Source of the DNA: Prorocentrum cordatum
Taxonomy: Eukaryota > Sar > Dinophyceae > Prorocentrales > Prorocentraceae
DNA length: 42,547 nucleotides
Assembly (NCBI GenBank): GCA_963575745.1
Contig: CAUYUJ010008059.1
Coordinates: forward strand, 1 to 42,547
Reading direction: 5' to 3'
Both the position numbers and the translations under genes were made by a program. Below, one piece after another: positions 1 through 10,150 of the stretch. The notes beneath the pieces are model-generated. The model worked only from the letters and a program-made list of their open reading frames with translations, was not told the origin of the DNA and did not search any database. Every line of letters starts with the position of its first letter. Position 1 is the stretch's first letter.

Positions 1-430
1 TCGCCACGGGACGCGCCACGGAACGTGCCAAGGAACGTGCCAATTTGCAATGCTGAGTGTATCGATCTTGATGTACCGTGCCGAAGGCTGTACTGTACTG
101 CGTCGTGCTGAATTGCGATGTGCCGTGCCGCGGTTGTGCTCTATAGCGTTCTGGATCGAGTCCTCCTTTGCATCCGAGTCCTGACCGAACTGATCTGGAT
201 CTTAAGCTCGAGCTGCCTGAGAACATAGTAGCTGACCCAGAGCTAATTGACAGGGGGACATGCCAGGAGGACGCCCCGCGGAACGTCCCAAGGGACGCGC
301 CAGGCGACGTGCCAGGGGACGTGCCACGGGGACGCACCGCGGGACGTGCCGAGGGGGCGCGCTACGGAACGCGCCAATGGACGTGCCACCTCATGCTAGA
401 CATCCGCCTGGGCGAACTGGACACGTGAAA
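1..430. repeat. partial composite unit: 12-bp GC minisatellite plus conserved module
   Basis: Two blocks of a 12-bp repeat of the form YGCCANGGRACG (1-50 and about 255-395) flank a ~200-bp module that starts near 50 with ATGCTGAGTGTATCG and ends in CTAATTGACAGGGGG. The same arrangement recurs at 2557-3775, 8738-9410, 12469-12861 and 21657-22270. A period divisible by three keeps several frames open on both strands, so the Arg/Gly/Thr-rich frames here are not genes. The end (386-430) carries one diverged unit of the 64-bp family that follows. Confidence 0.85.
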
Positions 431-510
431 ACAAATAGTTCCCTCCAAACATCTTCAACACATCTTCATGTCAGAGGTCCGCTCCAGGCCCCCAGGAAGG
501 CCCCAGGAGG

Positions 511-1432
511 CCCATGTTCGATACCCCCTAGGTCCTAGGTGGCCTAGACACTTTAAAGCACCTGGTTCCGCCATGTTAACTGCCCCCGTGGGCGGCCTGA
601 ACACGTAAAGCACGCGGTTCCAATTCGGGGCAATCATGTTAGATACCCCCCTGTGTGGCCTGGACACGTAAAAACGCATGGTGCCAGCTCGGGGTAACCA
701 TATTAGATACACCCCTGGGTGGCCTGGACACGTTAAAACACTTGTTTCAAGCTCGGGACAACCGTAATAGATACCCCCTATGGGTGGCCTGGACACGTAA
801 AGACACTTGCTTCAAGCTCGGGGCAACCATGTTAGATACCCCCCTGGGTGGCCTGGACACGTGAAAACACACGGTACTAATTCGGGTCAATAATGTTAGA
901 TACCCCATGGGTGGCCTGGACACGTAAGAACACTTGGTTACAGTTCGGGACCACCATGTTAGATACCCCCCTTGGGCGGCCTTGACATGTAAAAACATGT
1001 GGATCCAGCTCTGGGCAACCATGTTAGATACACACCTGGCTGGCCTAGACATGTTAAAAACGTGGCCCTTGCTCGGGGCAACCATGTTAGATGCACCCTT
1101 GGGTGGCCTGGACACGTAAAAACACTTGGTTCCAGTTCGGGACATTCATGTTAGATACCCCACTGGGTGGCCTGGACACGTAAAAACACGTGGTCTTTGC
1201 TCGGGACCACCCTGTTAGATACCCCCCTGGGTGGCCTGGACACGTAAAAACACATGGTGCCAGCTCGGGACAACTATGTTAGATACCCCGATGGGTGGCC
1301 TGGACAGGTAAAAACACGTGGTTCCAGCTCGGGACGACCATGTTAGATATCCCCCTGGGTGGCCTTGACATGTAAAAACACGTGGTTCCAGCTCGGGACA
1401 ACCATGGTAGATACCCCCTGCGTGGCCTGGAT
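511..1432. repeat. 64-bp tandem repeat array, block 1 (about 15 units)
   Basis: Units begin CATGTTAGATACCCCCC, continue with GGGTGGCCTGGACACGTAAA and end GGTTCCAGCTCGGGACAAC. Unit starts are seen near 571, 636, 699, 763, 827, 891, 955, 1019, 1083, 1147, 1210, 1275, 1339 and 1403, a spacing of 63-65 bp. Point divergence is scattered, and single-base length changes break every frame. It is noncoding satellite-like DNA. Confidence 0.93.
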
Positions 1433-1616
1433 ACGCTGAATTCGCGCTCCCGCTCGAGACATCCTCGCAATGTCTTCCCTGGAGAGGCCCCCAAAGCGCC
1501 ACCTCACCCCCTGTACAGAGCAAGAAAACATGACTTTTCTGTATTAGGATATGTGTTCAGTTAGCGCTGTTCGGGCCCCCGTGCGTTTCCTGATAATTCG
1601 GCGTTGGGCTCGACGC
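1433..1616. other. spacer splitting the 64-bp array
   Basis: Non-repetitive within this array. It contains a copy of the dispersed motif CGCTCGAGACATCCTC (about 1452-1467), also seen near 2270, 5970, 13230, 13335, 13960 and 22280. No gene is visible. Confidence 0.6.
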
Positions 1617-1965
1617 CATGTTGGATATCCCCCTTGGGCGGCCTGGACACGTAAAAACACGTGGTTCCAGTTCGGGACAATCATGTTAGATACCCCCCTG
1701 GGTGGCCTGGACACGTAAAAACATACGGTTCCAGCACAGGACCACCATGTTAGATACCCCACTGGGTGGCCTGGACACTTGAAAACACACGGTTCCAGCG
1801 CAGGACCACCATGTTAGATACACGTGGGTGGCCTTGACATGTAAAATCACGTGATTCCAGCTCGGGACCACCATGTTAGATACCCGCCTGGGTGGGCTGG
1901 ACATGTGAAAACACATGATTCCAGCTCGGGACCACCATGTTGGATACCTCCTGGGTGGCCTTTTT
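1617..1965. repeat. 64-bp tandem repeat array, block 2 (6 units)
   Basis: Same unit and orientation as 511-1432, with starts near 1617, 1682, 1746, 1810, 1872 and 1936. The last unit breaks off at GGGTGGCC and runs into unrelated sequence. Confidence 0.92.
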
Positions 1966-2467
1966 TGTGAATTGGTCGGGTCTCCAGACCTCGTTAGTTC
2001 TTGTGGATTCCGCACAAAACGCACCGCACCCTCTTTTTTACAAAAGGAAACGGTGGTCTGCGGACCCTGTTCTTCATCGAAGATCCGAGATGGGGGGCAA
2101 ACTTTCCTCGACCGGGCACATGAAAGACGCCCTTGTTAAACTGAAAAATCACAACTTTGCCTTGCTACGTATCGCAGAATAATTCCGCCGGCCCTAGAGC
2201 CGTCGGGGCCCGGGGTTAACCTATCAAAAGAGAACCCTGGGCCTCTGCCCTTTCCGGGAAAAACCAGCGTTTCGCTTGGGACATCCTCAGAAATAATTTC
2301 GCCGGCCCTCTTCCCGTCTCGTTATTTACCGCAAATAAGTTCGCCGGCCCTCTTCCCGTCGATTCCACGGGTAACAGCTAAAATCGGCGGTGAACAAACC
2401 TCCCTTAAGTAAACCACCCTTTCGTGAAAATGGCCTAAGACCGAAACTGACGGACCTGGACCCGCAA
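1966..2467. other. spacer built from dispersed repeat pieces
   Basis: No gene is seen. It holds a diverged copy of the GAGGATCCGAGGTGGGG element (about 2075-2125; better copies at 4350-4540), a copy of AGAGAACCCTGGGC (about 2230, also at 4636 and 4748), the motif GCGTTTCGCTTGGGACATCC (about 2270), and two direct copies of TTCGCCGGCCCTCTTCCCGT about 41 bp apart (about 2299 and 2340). Confidence 0.7.
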
Positions 2468-2556
2468 CATGATCGACCCACGAACCCGGAAAGGAATATA
2501 GGAATGTAAGGACTGGCAACGTTCAAAATACACCTGATAGGGCGACGGGCAAACGC
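2468..2556. repeat. recurrent ~89-bp block, copy 1
   Basis: Begins CATGATCGACCCACGAAC, continues CGGAAAGGAATATAGGAATG and ends near ACCTGATAGGGCGACGGGC. It is one of five copies (others at 8649-8737, 12380-12468, 14203-14286 and 21566-21656). In four of the five it leads directly into the ATGCTGAGT... module of the composite GC repeat, so it is probably the conserved leading edge of a larger dispersed element. Confidence 0.88.
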
Positions 2557-3775
2557 AATGCTGAGTGTATCGATATTGATGTACCGTGCCGAGGGCTGTG
2601 CTGTGCAGCGCAGTGCTGAATTGCGATGTGCCACGCCGCGATTGTGATCTATAGCGTTGTGGATCGAATCCTCCATTGCATCCGAGTCCTGACCGAACTG
2701 ATCTGGATCTTAAGCTCGAGCTGCCTCAGCACATCATAGCTGCCCCACAACTAATTGACAAGGGGACATGCTAGGAGGACGCGCCGCGGAACGTCCCAAG
2801 GGACGCGCCAGGCGACGTGCCAGGGGACGTGCCACGGGGACGCACCGCGGGACGTGCCGAGGGGACGCGCTACGGAACGCGCCAATGGACGTGCCACGGG
2901 ACATGCCAGGGGACGCGCTGCGCGACGTGCCAGGGGGACTCGCCACGGGACGCGCCACGGAACGTGCCAAGGAACGTGCCAAGTTGCAATGCTGAGTGTG
3001 TCGATCTTGATGTACGGTGCCGAGGGCTGTGCTGCGCAGCGCCGTGCTGAATTGCGATGTGCCATGCCGCGATTGTGCTCTATAGCGTTGTGGATCGAGT
3101 CCTCCTTTGCATCCGAGTCCTGACCGAACTGATCTGGATCTTAAGCTCGAGCTGCCTGAGACACATAGTAGCTGCCCCAGAGCTAATTGACAGGGGGACA
3201 TGCCAGGAGGACGCGCCGCGGAACGTCCCAAGGGACGCGCCAGGCGACGTGCCAGGGGACGTGCCACGGGGACGCACCGCGGGACGTGCCGAGGGGTCGC
3301 GCTACGGAACGCGCCAATGGACGTGCCACGGGACATGCCAGGGGACGCGCCGCGCGACGTGCCAGGGGAACTCGCCACGGGACGCGCCACGGAACGTGCC
3401 AAGGAACGTGCCAAGTTGCAGTGCTGAGTGTATCGATATTGATGTACCGTGCCGAGGGCTGTGCTATGCAGCGCCGTGCTGAATTGCGATGTGCCATGCC
3501 GCGATTGTGCTCTATAGCGTTGTGGATCGAATCCTCCATTGCATCCGAGTCCTGACCGAACTGATATGGATCTTAAGCTCGAGCTGCCTCAGCCCATAAT
3601 AGCTGCCCCACAACTAATTGACAAGGGGACATGCTAGGAGGACGCGCCGCGGAACGTCCCAAGGGACGCGCCAGGCGACGTGCCAGGGGACGTGCCACGG
3701 GGACGCACCGCGGGACGTGCCGAGGGGTCGCGCTACGGAACGCGCCATTGGACGTGCCACGGGACGTGCCAGGGG
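2557..3775. repeat. higher-order tandem array of ~432-bp composite units
   Basis: Three consecutive units start near 2557, 2988 and 3420 (spacing about 429-432 bp). Each has a ~200-bp module (TGAGTGTATCGATATTGATG to CTAATTGACA) followed by ~200 bp of 12-bp repeats. The frames of 120-226 codons here, on both strands, are Arg/Pro/Gly/Thr four-residue repeats produced by the 12-bp period and are rejected as genes. Confidence 0.92.
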
Positions 3776-4262
3776 ACCCCTCATAAATTACGCTGCGTCC
3801 GCATTCCTAGGGCCGCGAACCTTAACAATTCACTCTGCGCTCGCGCTCCAAGGGCCCCGATCCCTCATGGATTACACTGGGGTCGTGCTCCCAGGGCCCC
3901 GACTTCTCGTAAATTACGCTGCGCCCTCACTCCAAGGGCCACGATCCCAGGTAATTTACGCTGCGTCCGCGCTCCCACGGCCACGATCATTTGCGAATTA
4001 CGCAAGGTCCGCGCTCCCACTGCCGCGATCCCTCGTAAATTACACTGGGGTCGCGCTCCCAGGGCCACGATCCCTCGTAAATTACATTGGGGTCGCGCTC
4101 CAAGGGCCCCGACCCCACATAAATTACACTGCGTCCGAGCCCCCAGGGCCCCGATCCCTCGTATTTTACGCTGCGCCCGCGCTCCAAGGGCTACGATCCC
4201 TTATAAATTATATTGCGTCCGAGCTCCCAAGGCCCCGACCCCTCGTATATTACGCTGCGCCC
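3776..4262. repeat. 42-bp tandem repeat array, locus 1 (about 11-12 units)
   Basis: Unit: CTCGTAAATTACGCTGCGTC followed by CGCGCTCCCAGGGCCACGAT and CC. For example, CCCTCGTAAATTACA starts at about 4030 and again at 4072. The 42-bp period equals 14 codons, so frames of up to 349 codons read through. Their periodic RAPRATIPRKLRCV-type product is a by-product of the repeat. Other loci are 9411-9512, 11755-12262 and 12862-13185. Confidence 0.92.
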
Positions 4263-4635
4263 GCACGCAAAAACTCAACATTTTCACGCTTTCCGCGCCG
4301 CGTTGGACTTTACTTCTCTTCTTTCGAGGAAAACGGGAGCCCGCGAACTCCGTTATTTATCGAGGATCAGGGATGGGGGGTCGACTTTTCTCGAGCGGGC
4401 ACGCACGAAACGCACTTTCCGCGCCGAATTCGACTTCACCTCGTTTTTTATCGATGAAGACGGGTGTCCGACCCCGTTATTTATCGAGGATCCGAGGTGG
4501 GGGGTCGACTTTCCTCGAGCGGGCACGCGCGAAACGCATTTGTTTCACGCCGAATTGGGCTTTGCCTACATTTTTTATCGAGCGGAAATACCGCCAGCCC
4601 TACAGAAGTTGGCACCAGAGGAATTACCAACTAAA
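4263..4635. repeat. ~124-bp tandem repeat (about 2.7 units)
   Basis: CGTTATTTATCGAGGATC recurs at 4351 and 4475. Each is followed by a GGGGGGTCGACTTT block, CTCGAGCGGGCACGC and a GAAACGCA...TTTTTTATCGA segment. A first partial unit precedes 4351. Pieces of the same unit occur near 2075-2125 and 13440-13495. No coding evidence beyond incidental open frame. Confidence 0.85.
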
Positions 4636-4800
4636 AGAGAACCCTGGGCCGACGCCCTTTCCGGGAAAAATGACGGCCGGAAGCCCTCAACCGAAAACGG
4701 CCAATTCGCTAATCGACGTGTCAGGGTAGGAGGTCTATCAACCTCCGAGAAAAAGAACCCTGGGCTCAGGCCCTTCCCGGGAAAAATGGGAGAGAGGGGG
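4636..4800. repeat. duplicated ~40-bp segment within a short spacer
   Basis: AGAGAACCCTGGGCCGACGC with CCTTTCCGGGAAAAATG at about 4636, and a diverged copy GAACCCTGGGCTCAGGCCC with TTCCCGGGAAAAATG at about 4748. A third copy lies at about 2230 and a weaker one near 12349. Confidence 0.75.
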
Positions 4801-5227
4801 ATGGCAAGGGGGCGCCTGCACAAAAAGCTGAGAGGGGCCCCAAAACGACAGCACTAACGGTAATGCGAGAAGGTGCACAGCACGCGAAAAGGGAGGTGAA
4901 TGGGAAACGGCCAGGCGCAAGCAGCGAGGGAATGTGAAGATTTGCCGGCAGGCATCGGACAGGAAATGCGCAGAAATTCGAAGAATATCCGCGAAGAGTG
5001 GAGACAATGGAAACAATATAGAGCAAATTCAGATTTAAACCGATCATGCGGACGCCGCCTTCCAGGCCAGGTGCGTATCCATGGTCCCTGAACCCATGGG
5101 ACTGACAAAGCCAGCTGCGGTGGAGCGGCGATATCGAGGTCACGAGGTCTCCATGAAGGCTTCAACGCCTGTACTGAGAGAGCACGCGCGCACAAGTTCG
5201 AACCACGCCCACTCTGCAAAACCTGAT
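4801..5227. other. mostly unique spacer; weak 63-codon frame at 4900-5091
   Basis: No repeat family found elsewhere in the window is obvious here. A plus-strand frame at 4900-5091 encodes a 63-residue Arg/Glu/Gln-rich sequence (starts MGNGQAQAAREC) with no recognised domain, signal peptide or membrane segment. I do not call it a gene. Confidence 0.4.
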
Positions 5228-6018
5228 CGGACAAGAACGGGAAGCGCCGCTTTAGTGCAATGGGCGCATTGGGCGAAGAAGAAGAAAAGGAAGGCGAGGG
5301 CGACGAGGAGGCGATGACGAGGAAGTCGTGGAGAACGTGAGGATAGCGAGGAGGAGCATGAGGACAACGAGTAGGAAGAGAAGCACAAGGACGAGGACGA
5401 AGAGAACAAGGGCGAGTACGAGGAGGAATGCGAAGGACGATGACGACGACGACGAAGGACAGTAAGAGGCAATTGGAGAAGGATGTTGAATCAAGAGAGG
5501 GTCATGGTGACCCTATCGGGCTGCCCTGGGGGCTCCTGGCGCCGCGCGGGGTTGTCATCGGGCCTGTTGGGGGCTTCTTAGGGGCCTCTTGGGTCCTCTT
5601 GTGGGCTTCTGGGGTCTTCTTGGGCTGTCTGGGCGCGTCGTGGGGTTCTTTGGGAGCTTTCTTGGGCCGTCTCGGCGCCATCTTGGGCCGTCTGGGGGCT
5701 CTCTTGGGCCGTCTTGGGGGCCTCCTGGAACGCTCCCGGGAGTCTCTCGGGACCCTCTTGGCCCGTCTTGGGCGGTCTTGGGGCTCTTGTGCGCTATCTG
5801 GCTGCCTCCTGGAGCGCTCTTGGGGGTCTGTTAGGGTCCTCTTGGGACGCTCTTGGGCGCTCTTGGGGCCCTCTGCTCCGGGGCGTCTTTTGGGCCTCCT
5901 GTGGGCCGTTCGAAAGCCCTCCAGGAGCGACTCCAAGACGATGTCGATTCGGAGTCCCCTTCAGGGCCGATGTTTTGAGGATGTCTCAGGCGAAACGGCC
6001 ATTTTTCAGAAACCTGAT
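5228..6018. repeat. ~791-bp tandem unit, copy 1
   Basis: Starts TCGGACAAGAACGGGAAGCG. It has a purine-rich part of GACGAGGAGGAG-like codons (about 5270-5460), then a G/T-rich part of short GGGGGCCTCTTGGGTCC-type repeats (about 5515-5900), and ends with a block around 5935-6000 containing GATGTCGATTCGGAGTCCCC and the dispersed GAGACATCCTC motif in inverse orientation. The start signature recurs at 6019. Open frames here give Gly/Leu/Trp/Ser or Pro/Arg/Lys low-complexity peptides. Confidence 0.85.
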
Positions 6019-6610
6019 CGGACAAGAACTTTAAGCGCCGCTTTAGTCCAATGGGCGCATTGGGCGAAGAAGAAACGACGGAAGGCGAGGGCGACGAGGA
6101 GGCGATGACGAGGACGATGTGGAGAACGTGGAGATAGCGAGGAGGAACAAGAGGACAACGAGGAAGAGGAGAAGTACAAGGACGAGGACGAAGAGAACAA
6201 GGGCGAGTACGAGGAGGAATGCGGAGGATGATGACGACGACGACGACAGAGGATAGTACGAGGCAATTGGAGAAGGATGTTGAATCAAGAGAGGGTCCTG
6301 GTGACCCTATCGGGCTGCCCTGGGGGCTCTTGGCGCCGCGCGGGGTTGTCATGGGGCCTGTTGGGGGCTTCTTGGGGGCCTCTTGGGTCCTCTTGTGGGC
6401 CTCTAGGGTCTTCTTGGGCTGCCTGGGCGCGTCGTGGGGTTCTTTGGGAGCTTTCTAGGGCCGTCTCGGCGCCAACTTGGGCCGTCTTTAGGTTTTCTTG
6501 GGCCGTTTGGGGGCCTCCTGGGGCGCTCCTGGGAGGCTTTCGGGGCCCTAAGACGATGTCGATTCGGAGTCCCCTCCAGGGCTGATTCCATGAGATGTTC
6601 CATGCGAAAC
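6019..6610. repeat. ~791-bp tandem unit, copy 2 (internally shortened)
   Basis: Begins TCGGACAAGAACTTTAAGCG and follows copy 1 through the purine-rich and G/T-rich parts. The G/T-rich part is about 200 bp shorter. It ends with the matching GATGTCGATTCGGAGTCCCC block at about 6555. Confidence 0.85.
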
Positions 6611-6639
6611 GACCATGTACGGTAAACCACAAGAACATA

Positions 6640-8566
6640 GCAGACCAGCACGGCAGACCAGCACGGCAGACCAGCACGGTGGCCCAGCACGGCAAACCAG
6701 CACGGCAGACCAGCACGGCACACGTCAGGATACTTAGCAGACCTTATCAGCACGGCAAACTAGCACGGCACACCAGCACAGAAGACCACGAGAGCATAGC
6801 GGACCACAGCAGCACAGCAGACCAGCTCGGCAGACCAGCACGGCAGACCAGCACGGCAGACCGACACGGCAGACCAGCACGGCAGACCAGCACGGCAGAC
6901 CAGCACGGCAGACCAGCACGGCATACCAGAACGGCAGACCAGCACGGCAGACCGGCACGGCAGACCAGCACGGCAGACCAGCACGGCAGACCGGCACGAC
7001 AGACCAGCACGGCAGACCAGCACGGCAGACCGGACGGCAGACCAGCACGGCAGACAAGCACGGCAGGCCAACACGGCAGACCAGCACGGCACACCAGCAC
7101 GGCAGACCAGCACGGCAGACCGGCACGGCAAATCAGCACGGCTGACCGGCACCGCAGACCAGCACAGCAGACCGGCACGGCAGACCAGCACGGCAGACCA
7201 GCACGGCAGACCAGCACGGCAGAAAGCTCGGCAGACCAGCACGGCAGACCGGCACGGCAGACCAGCACGGCAGACCAGAACGACAGACCAGCACGGCAGA
7301 CCGGCACGGCAGACCAGCACGGCAGACCAGCACGGCAGACCAGCACGGCAGACCAGCACGGCAGACCAGCACGGCAGACCCGCACGGCAGATCAGCACGG
7401 CAGACCAGCACGGCAGGCCAACACGGCAGACCAGCACGGCACACCAGCACGGCAGACCAGCACGGCAGACCGGCACGGCAAATCAGCACGGCTGACTGGC
7501 ACCGCAGACCAGCACAGCAAACCGGCACGGCAGACCAGCACGGCAGAGCAGCACGGCAGACCAGCACGGCAGACCAGCACGGCAGACCAGCACGGCAGAC
7601 CAGCTCGGCAGACCAGCACGGCAGACAAGCACGGCGGACCGGCACGGCAGACCAGCACTGCAAACCAGCACGGCAGACCTGCACGGCAGACCAGCACGGC
7701 AGACCAGCACGGCAGACCAGCACGGCTGACCAGCACGGCAGACCAGCACGGCAGACCACGGCACGGCACCAGCACCAGCCAGCGGACCAGCACGGCAGAC
7801 CGCGCACCAGGCACGGCAGACCAGCACGGCAGACCAGCACGGCAGCCCAGCAGACGGCTGACACACGGCTGACTGGCACCGCAGACCAGCACAGCAGACC
7901 AGCACGGCAGACCAGCACGGCAGACCAGCACGGCAGACCAGCACGGCAGACCAGCACGGCAGACCAGCACGGCAGACCAGCTCGGCAGACCAGCACGGCA
8001 GACAAGCACGGCAGACCGGCACGGCAGACCAGCACTGCAAACCAGCACGGCAGACCGGCACGGCAGACCAGCACGGCAGACCAGCACGGCAGACCAGCAC
8101 GGCAGACCAGCACGGCAGACCAGCACGGCAGAAAAGCTCGGCAGACCAGCACGGCAGACCAGCTCGGCAGACCAGCACGGCAGACTGGCACGGCAGACCG
8201 GCACGGCAGACCAGCACTGCAAACCAGCACGGCAGACTGGCACGGCAGAGCAGCACGGCAGACCAGCACGGTCGCCCAGCACAGCAAACCAGCACGGCAG
8301 ACCAGCACGGCACACGACAGGATACTTAGCAGACCTTATCAGCACGGCAAACTAGCACGGCACACCAGCACAGAAGACCACGAGAGCATAGCGGACCACA
8401 GCAGCACGGCAGACCAGCTCGGCAGACCAGCACGGCAGACCGGCACGGCAGACCGGCACGGCAGACCGGCACGGCAGACCAGCACGGCAGACCAGCACGG
8501 CACACCAGCACGGCAGACCAGCTCGGCAGACCAGCTCGGCAGACCAGGACGCCTTAGCGATATTGT
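6640..8566. repeat. 13-bp minisatellite (GCACGGCAGACCA)n
   Basis: More than 100 head-to-tail copies of a 13-bp unit, with point variants such as GGCACGGCAGACC, GCTCGG and GCACACC. Because 13 is not divisible by three, the same 13-residue cycle (ADQHGRPARQTST on plus, VLVCRAGLPCWSA on minus) appears in all three frames of each strand. This explains the 425-codon plus frame and the Cys-rich frames of up to 391 codons on minus. Higher-order structure: a variant block with AAATCAGCACGGCTGACYGG at about 7130 and 7480 (its CTGACYGGCACC part again near 7870), and a ~100-bp nonunit segment at about 6722-6835 repeated at about 8313-8420. Confidence 0.95.
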
Positions 8567-8648
8567 TTTTGTTCAATCGTTTTGAGGCCGCTTTTGGGAT
8601 CATGTTGAAGCTGAAAGTCAGCGCTCTGGGGCCATCTTGATGCCCCAA

Positions 8649-8737
8649 CATGATCTACCCACGAATCCATAAGGAAATATAGAAAGGTTAGGCATGACAA
8701 CGCTTTCAACACACCTGATTGGGCGACAGTCAAGTGC
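8649..8737. repeat. recurrent ~89-bp block, copy 2
   Basis: Begins CATGATCTACCCACGAATCC, continues with GGAAATATAGAAAGG and ends at GGGCGACAGTCAAG. It follows an ~80-bp unique spacer after the 13-bp array and leads into the composite module at 8738. Confidence 0.85.
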
Positions 8738-9410
8738 TATGCTGAGTACACCGATCTCGACGCACCATGCCTAGGGCTGTGCCGTGCTGCGCCGTGCTAA
8801 ATTGCGATGTACCATGCCGCGATTGTGCTCTAGAACGCTGTGGATTGAGTCCCCTTTGTATCCGAGTCCTGAACCGAACTGATATGGATCTTAAGCTAGA
8901 GCTGCCCGAGCACATACTAGCCGCTCCAGAGCTGGTGGCCAGGGGAACATGCCAGGGGGACGCGCTGCGTAACGTCCCAAGGGACGCGCCAAGGGTCGTG
9001 CCAGGGGAAGCGCCATAGGAACGCACCGCGGGACGTGCCAAAGTGACGCGCTGCGGAACGCGCCAATGGACGTGCCAAAGGATGCGCCAGGAGACGCGCC
9101 GCGCGACGTGCCAGGGGGGCACGCCATGGGACGCGCCACGGAACGTGCCAGGGAACGCGACAGGCTGCAAGGTTGAGTGTTTCGATCTTGATGTACCGTG
9201 CCGAGGGCTGTGCTGTGCTGCACCGTGCTGCGATTATGCCCTATGGCGTTGTGGATCGAGTCCTCCTTCGAATCCGGGTCCTGACCCAACAGATCTGGAT
9301 CTTAAGCTCTAGCTGCCACGGAACGCGCCAGGGGACGTGCCAGGCGACGCGCAAGGAAAAGTGCCAGGGAACGCGGCAAAGAACGTGCCGCGGGACGTCC
9401 CTGACCCATG
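8738..9410. repeat. two composite GC-repeat units (module plus 12-bp repeats)
   Basis: First module about 8738-8940, 12-bp repeats about 8940-9165, second module about 9165-9310, 12-bp repeats about 9310-9405. The modules carry the family landmarks GAGGGCTGTGCTGTGCTG, GATCGAGTCC and GATCTTAAGCT. They are more diverged than the 2557-3775 array. No gene. Confidence 0.85.
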
Positions 9411-9512
9411 GCCAAGGCCCCTCGTGAATCACGCTGCGTCCGCGCTCGCAGGGCCACGAGCCATTGTAAATTGCGCTGCGTCCGCGCCCCCACGGCCACG
9501 ATCCCTCGTAAA
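9411..9512. repeat. 42-bp repeat, locus 2 (about 2.5 units)
   Basis: CTCGTGAATCACGCTGCGTC and its neighbours match the 3776-4262 unit, again directly downstream of a 12-bp block, as at locus 1 and locus 4. Confidence 0.85.
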
Positions 9513-9904
9513 TCCCACCAGCCCTTTGGGCGTGAGTGGTTTAGACAGCCCGCTCTGTCCTCAACCCCCCTTCTTCCCCTTCGGGGAGGGGTTTACCCCT
9601 CCCCCTACCCCCTCCCCCTGGACCTGGAGAGGGGGCCCCGCGGGTGGTTGGAGGGGTCTTTTTCGACTCCTGGGAGGGCAAAAAAAACGACGACCCTCAC
9701 GAGGATTCCGGCCCCGAGGGGAGGGGGGGGGGGGGGAGAGCTTGGCGCCTGAACTCGTCGTTGAAGCAAAAAACATTGATTTTACTAAGGTTGTGGCCCC
9801 ATTTTGGCCTCCTGAGGGGGCCGCGTTTCTCTTCCTTCTTAGCAGAATCATTGATTTTACGCAGGTTTTGGGCTGATTTTGTCCTTCTCAGGGGGCAGCG
9901 CTTA
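9513..9904. repeat. pyrimidine-rich module, copy 1
   Basis: Begins AATCCCACCAGCCCTTTGGG, then a C/T-rich tract with TTCTTCCCCTTCGGGGAGGG, a run of G (about 9720-9740), and two tandem ~65-bp copies of TTGATTTTACTAAGGTT followed by TTTTGGCC and CTGAGGGGG. The module recurs at 10662-11050. Frames here are low-complexity. Confidence 0.85.
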
Positions 9905-10150
9905 CTAGCGCTTCTGAGGAGGTCGCAAGAGACCCCAAGATAGCCCCAAGAGGCCCCCCGGAGGCTCCCAAGAGGCCTCCAGGAGGCCCCCAAGAGGCCC
10001 CCCAGAAGCCCCTAGAGGTCCCCTCGAGGCTCCCAAGAGGCCCCCAAGAGGCCCCAAGAAGCTCCAAGAAGCCCCCAAGACGCCCCCAAGAGGCCCCCAA
10101 GAGGCCCCCCAGACGCCCCGAGAGCTCCAAGAGGCCCCCAACAGGCCCAA
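9905..10150. repeat. short-period CCCCCAAGAGGCC array
   Basis: Irregular 10-13-bp repeats of AGGCCCCCAAG. The minus strand reads GLLGASWG-like low-complexity peptide in several frames. This is the same class as the G/T-rich parts of 5228-6610 in the other orientation. Confidence 0.85.

Noticed and set aside
2734-3482. Arg/Ala/Pro-rich frames of 120-226 codons on both strands
   Set aside because: By-products of the 12-bp repeat; both strands are open equally.
3680-4729. 349-codon frame with regular 14-residue repeats
   Set aside because: Produced by the 42-bp period. Similar frames exist in other phases and loci, with frame drift and no conserved ends.
5428-6108. 226-codon frame with GLLGASWG-like repeats, and its Pro/Arg-rich reverse
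   Set aside because: Low-complexity translation of CCTCTTGGG repeats; the frame is not kept in the second copy of the unit.
6595-7872. 425-codon plus-strand frame rich in Gln, Thr, Ala, Arg and His, and Cys-rich minus frames of up to 391 codons (7133-8308)
   Set aside because: All are readings of the 13-bp minisatellite, which has no stop in any frame. The same peptide cycle appears in every frame, so there is no evidence for selection on protein.
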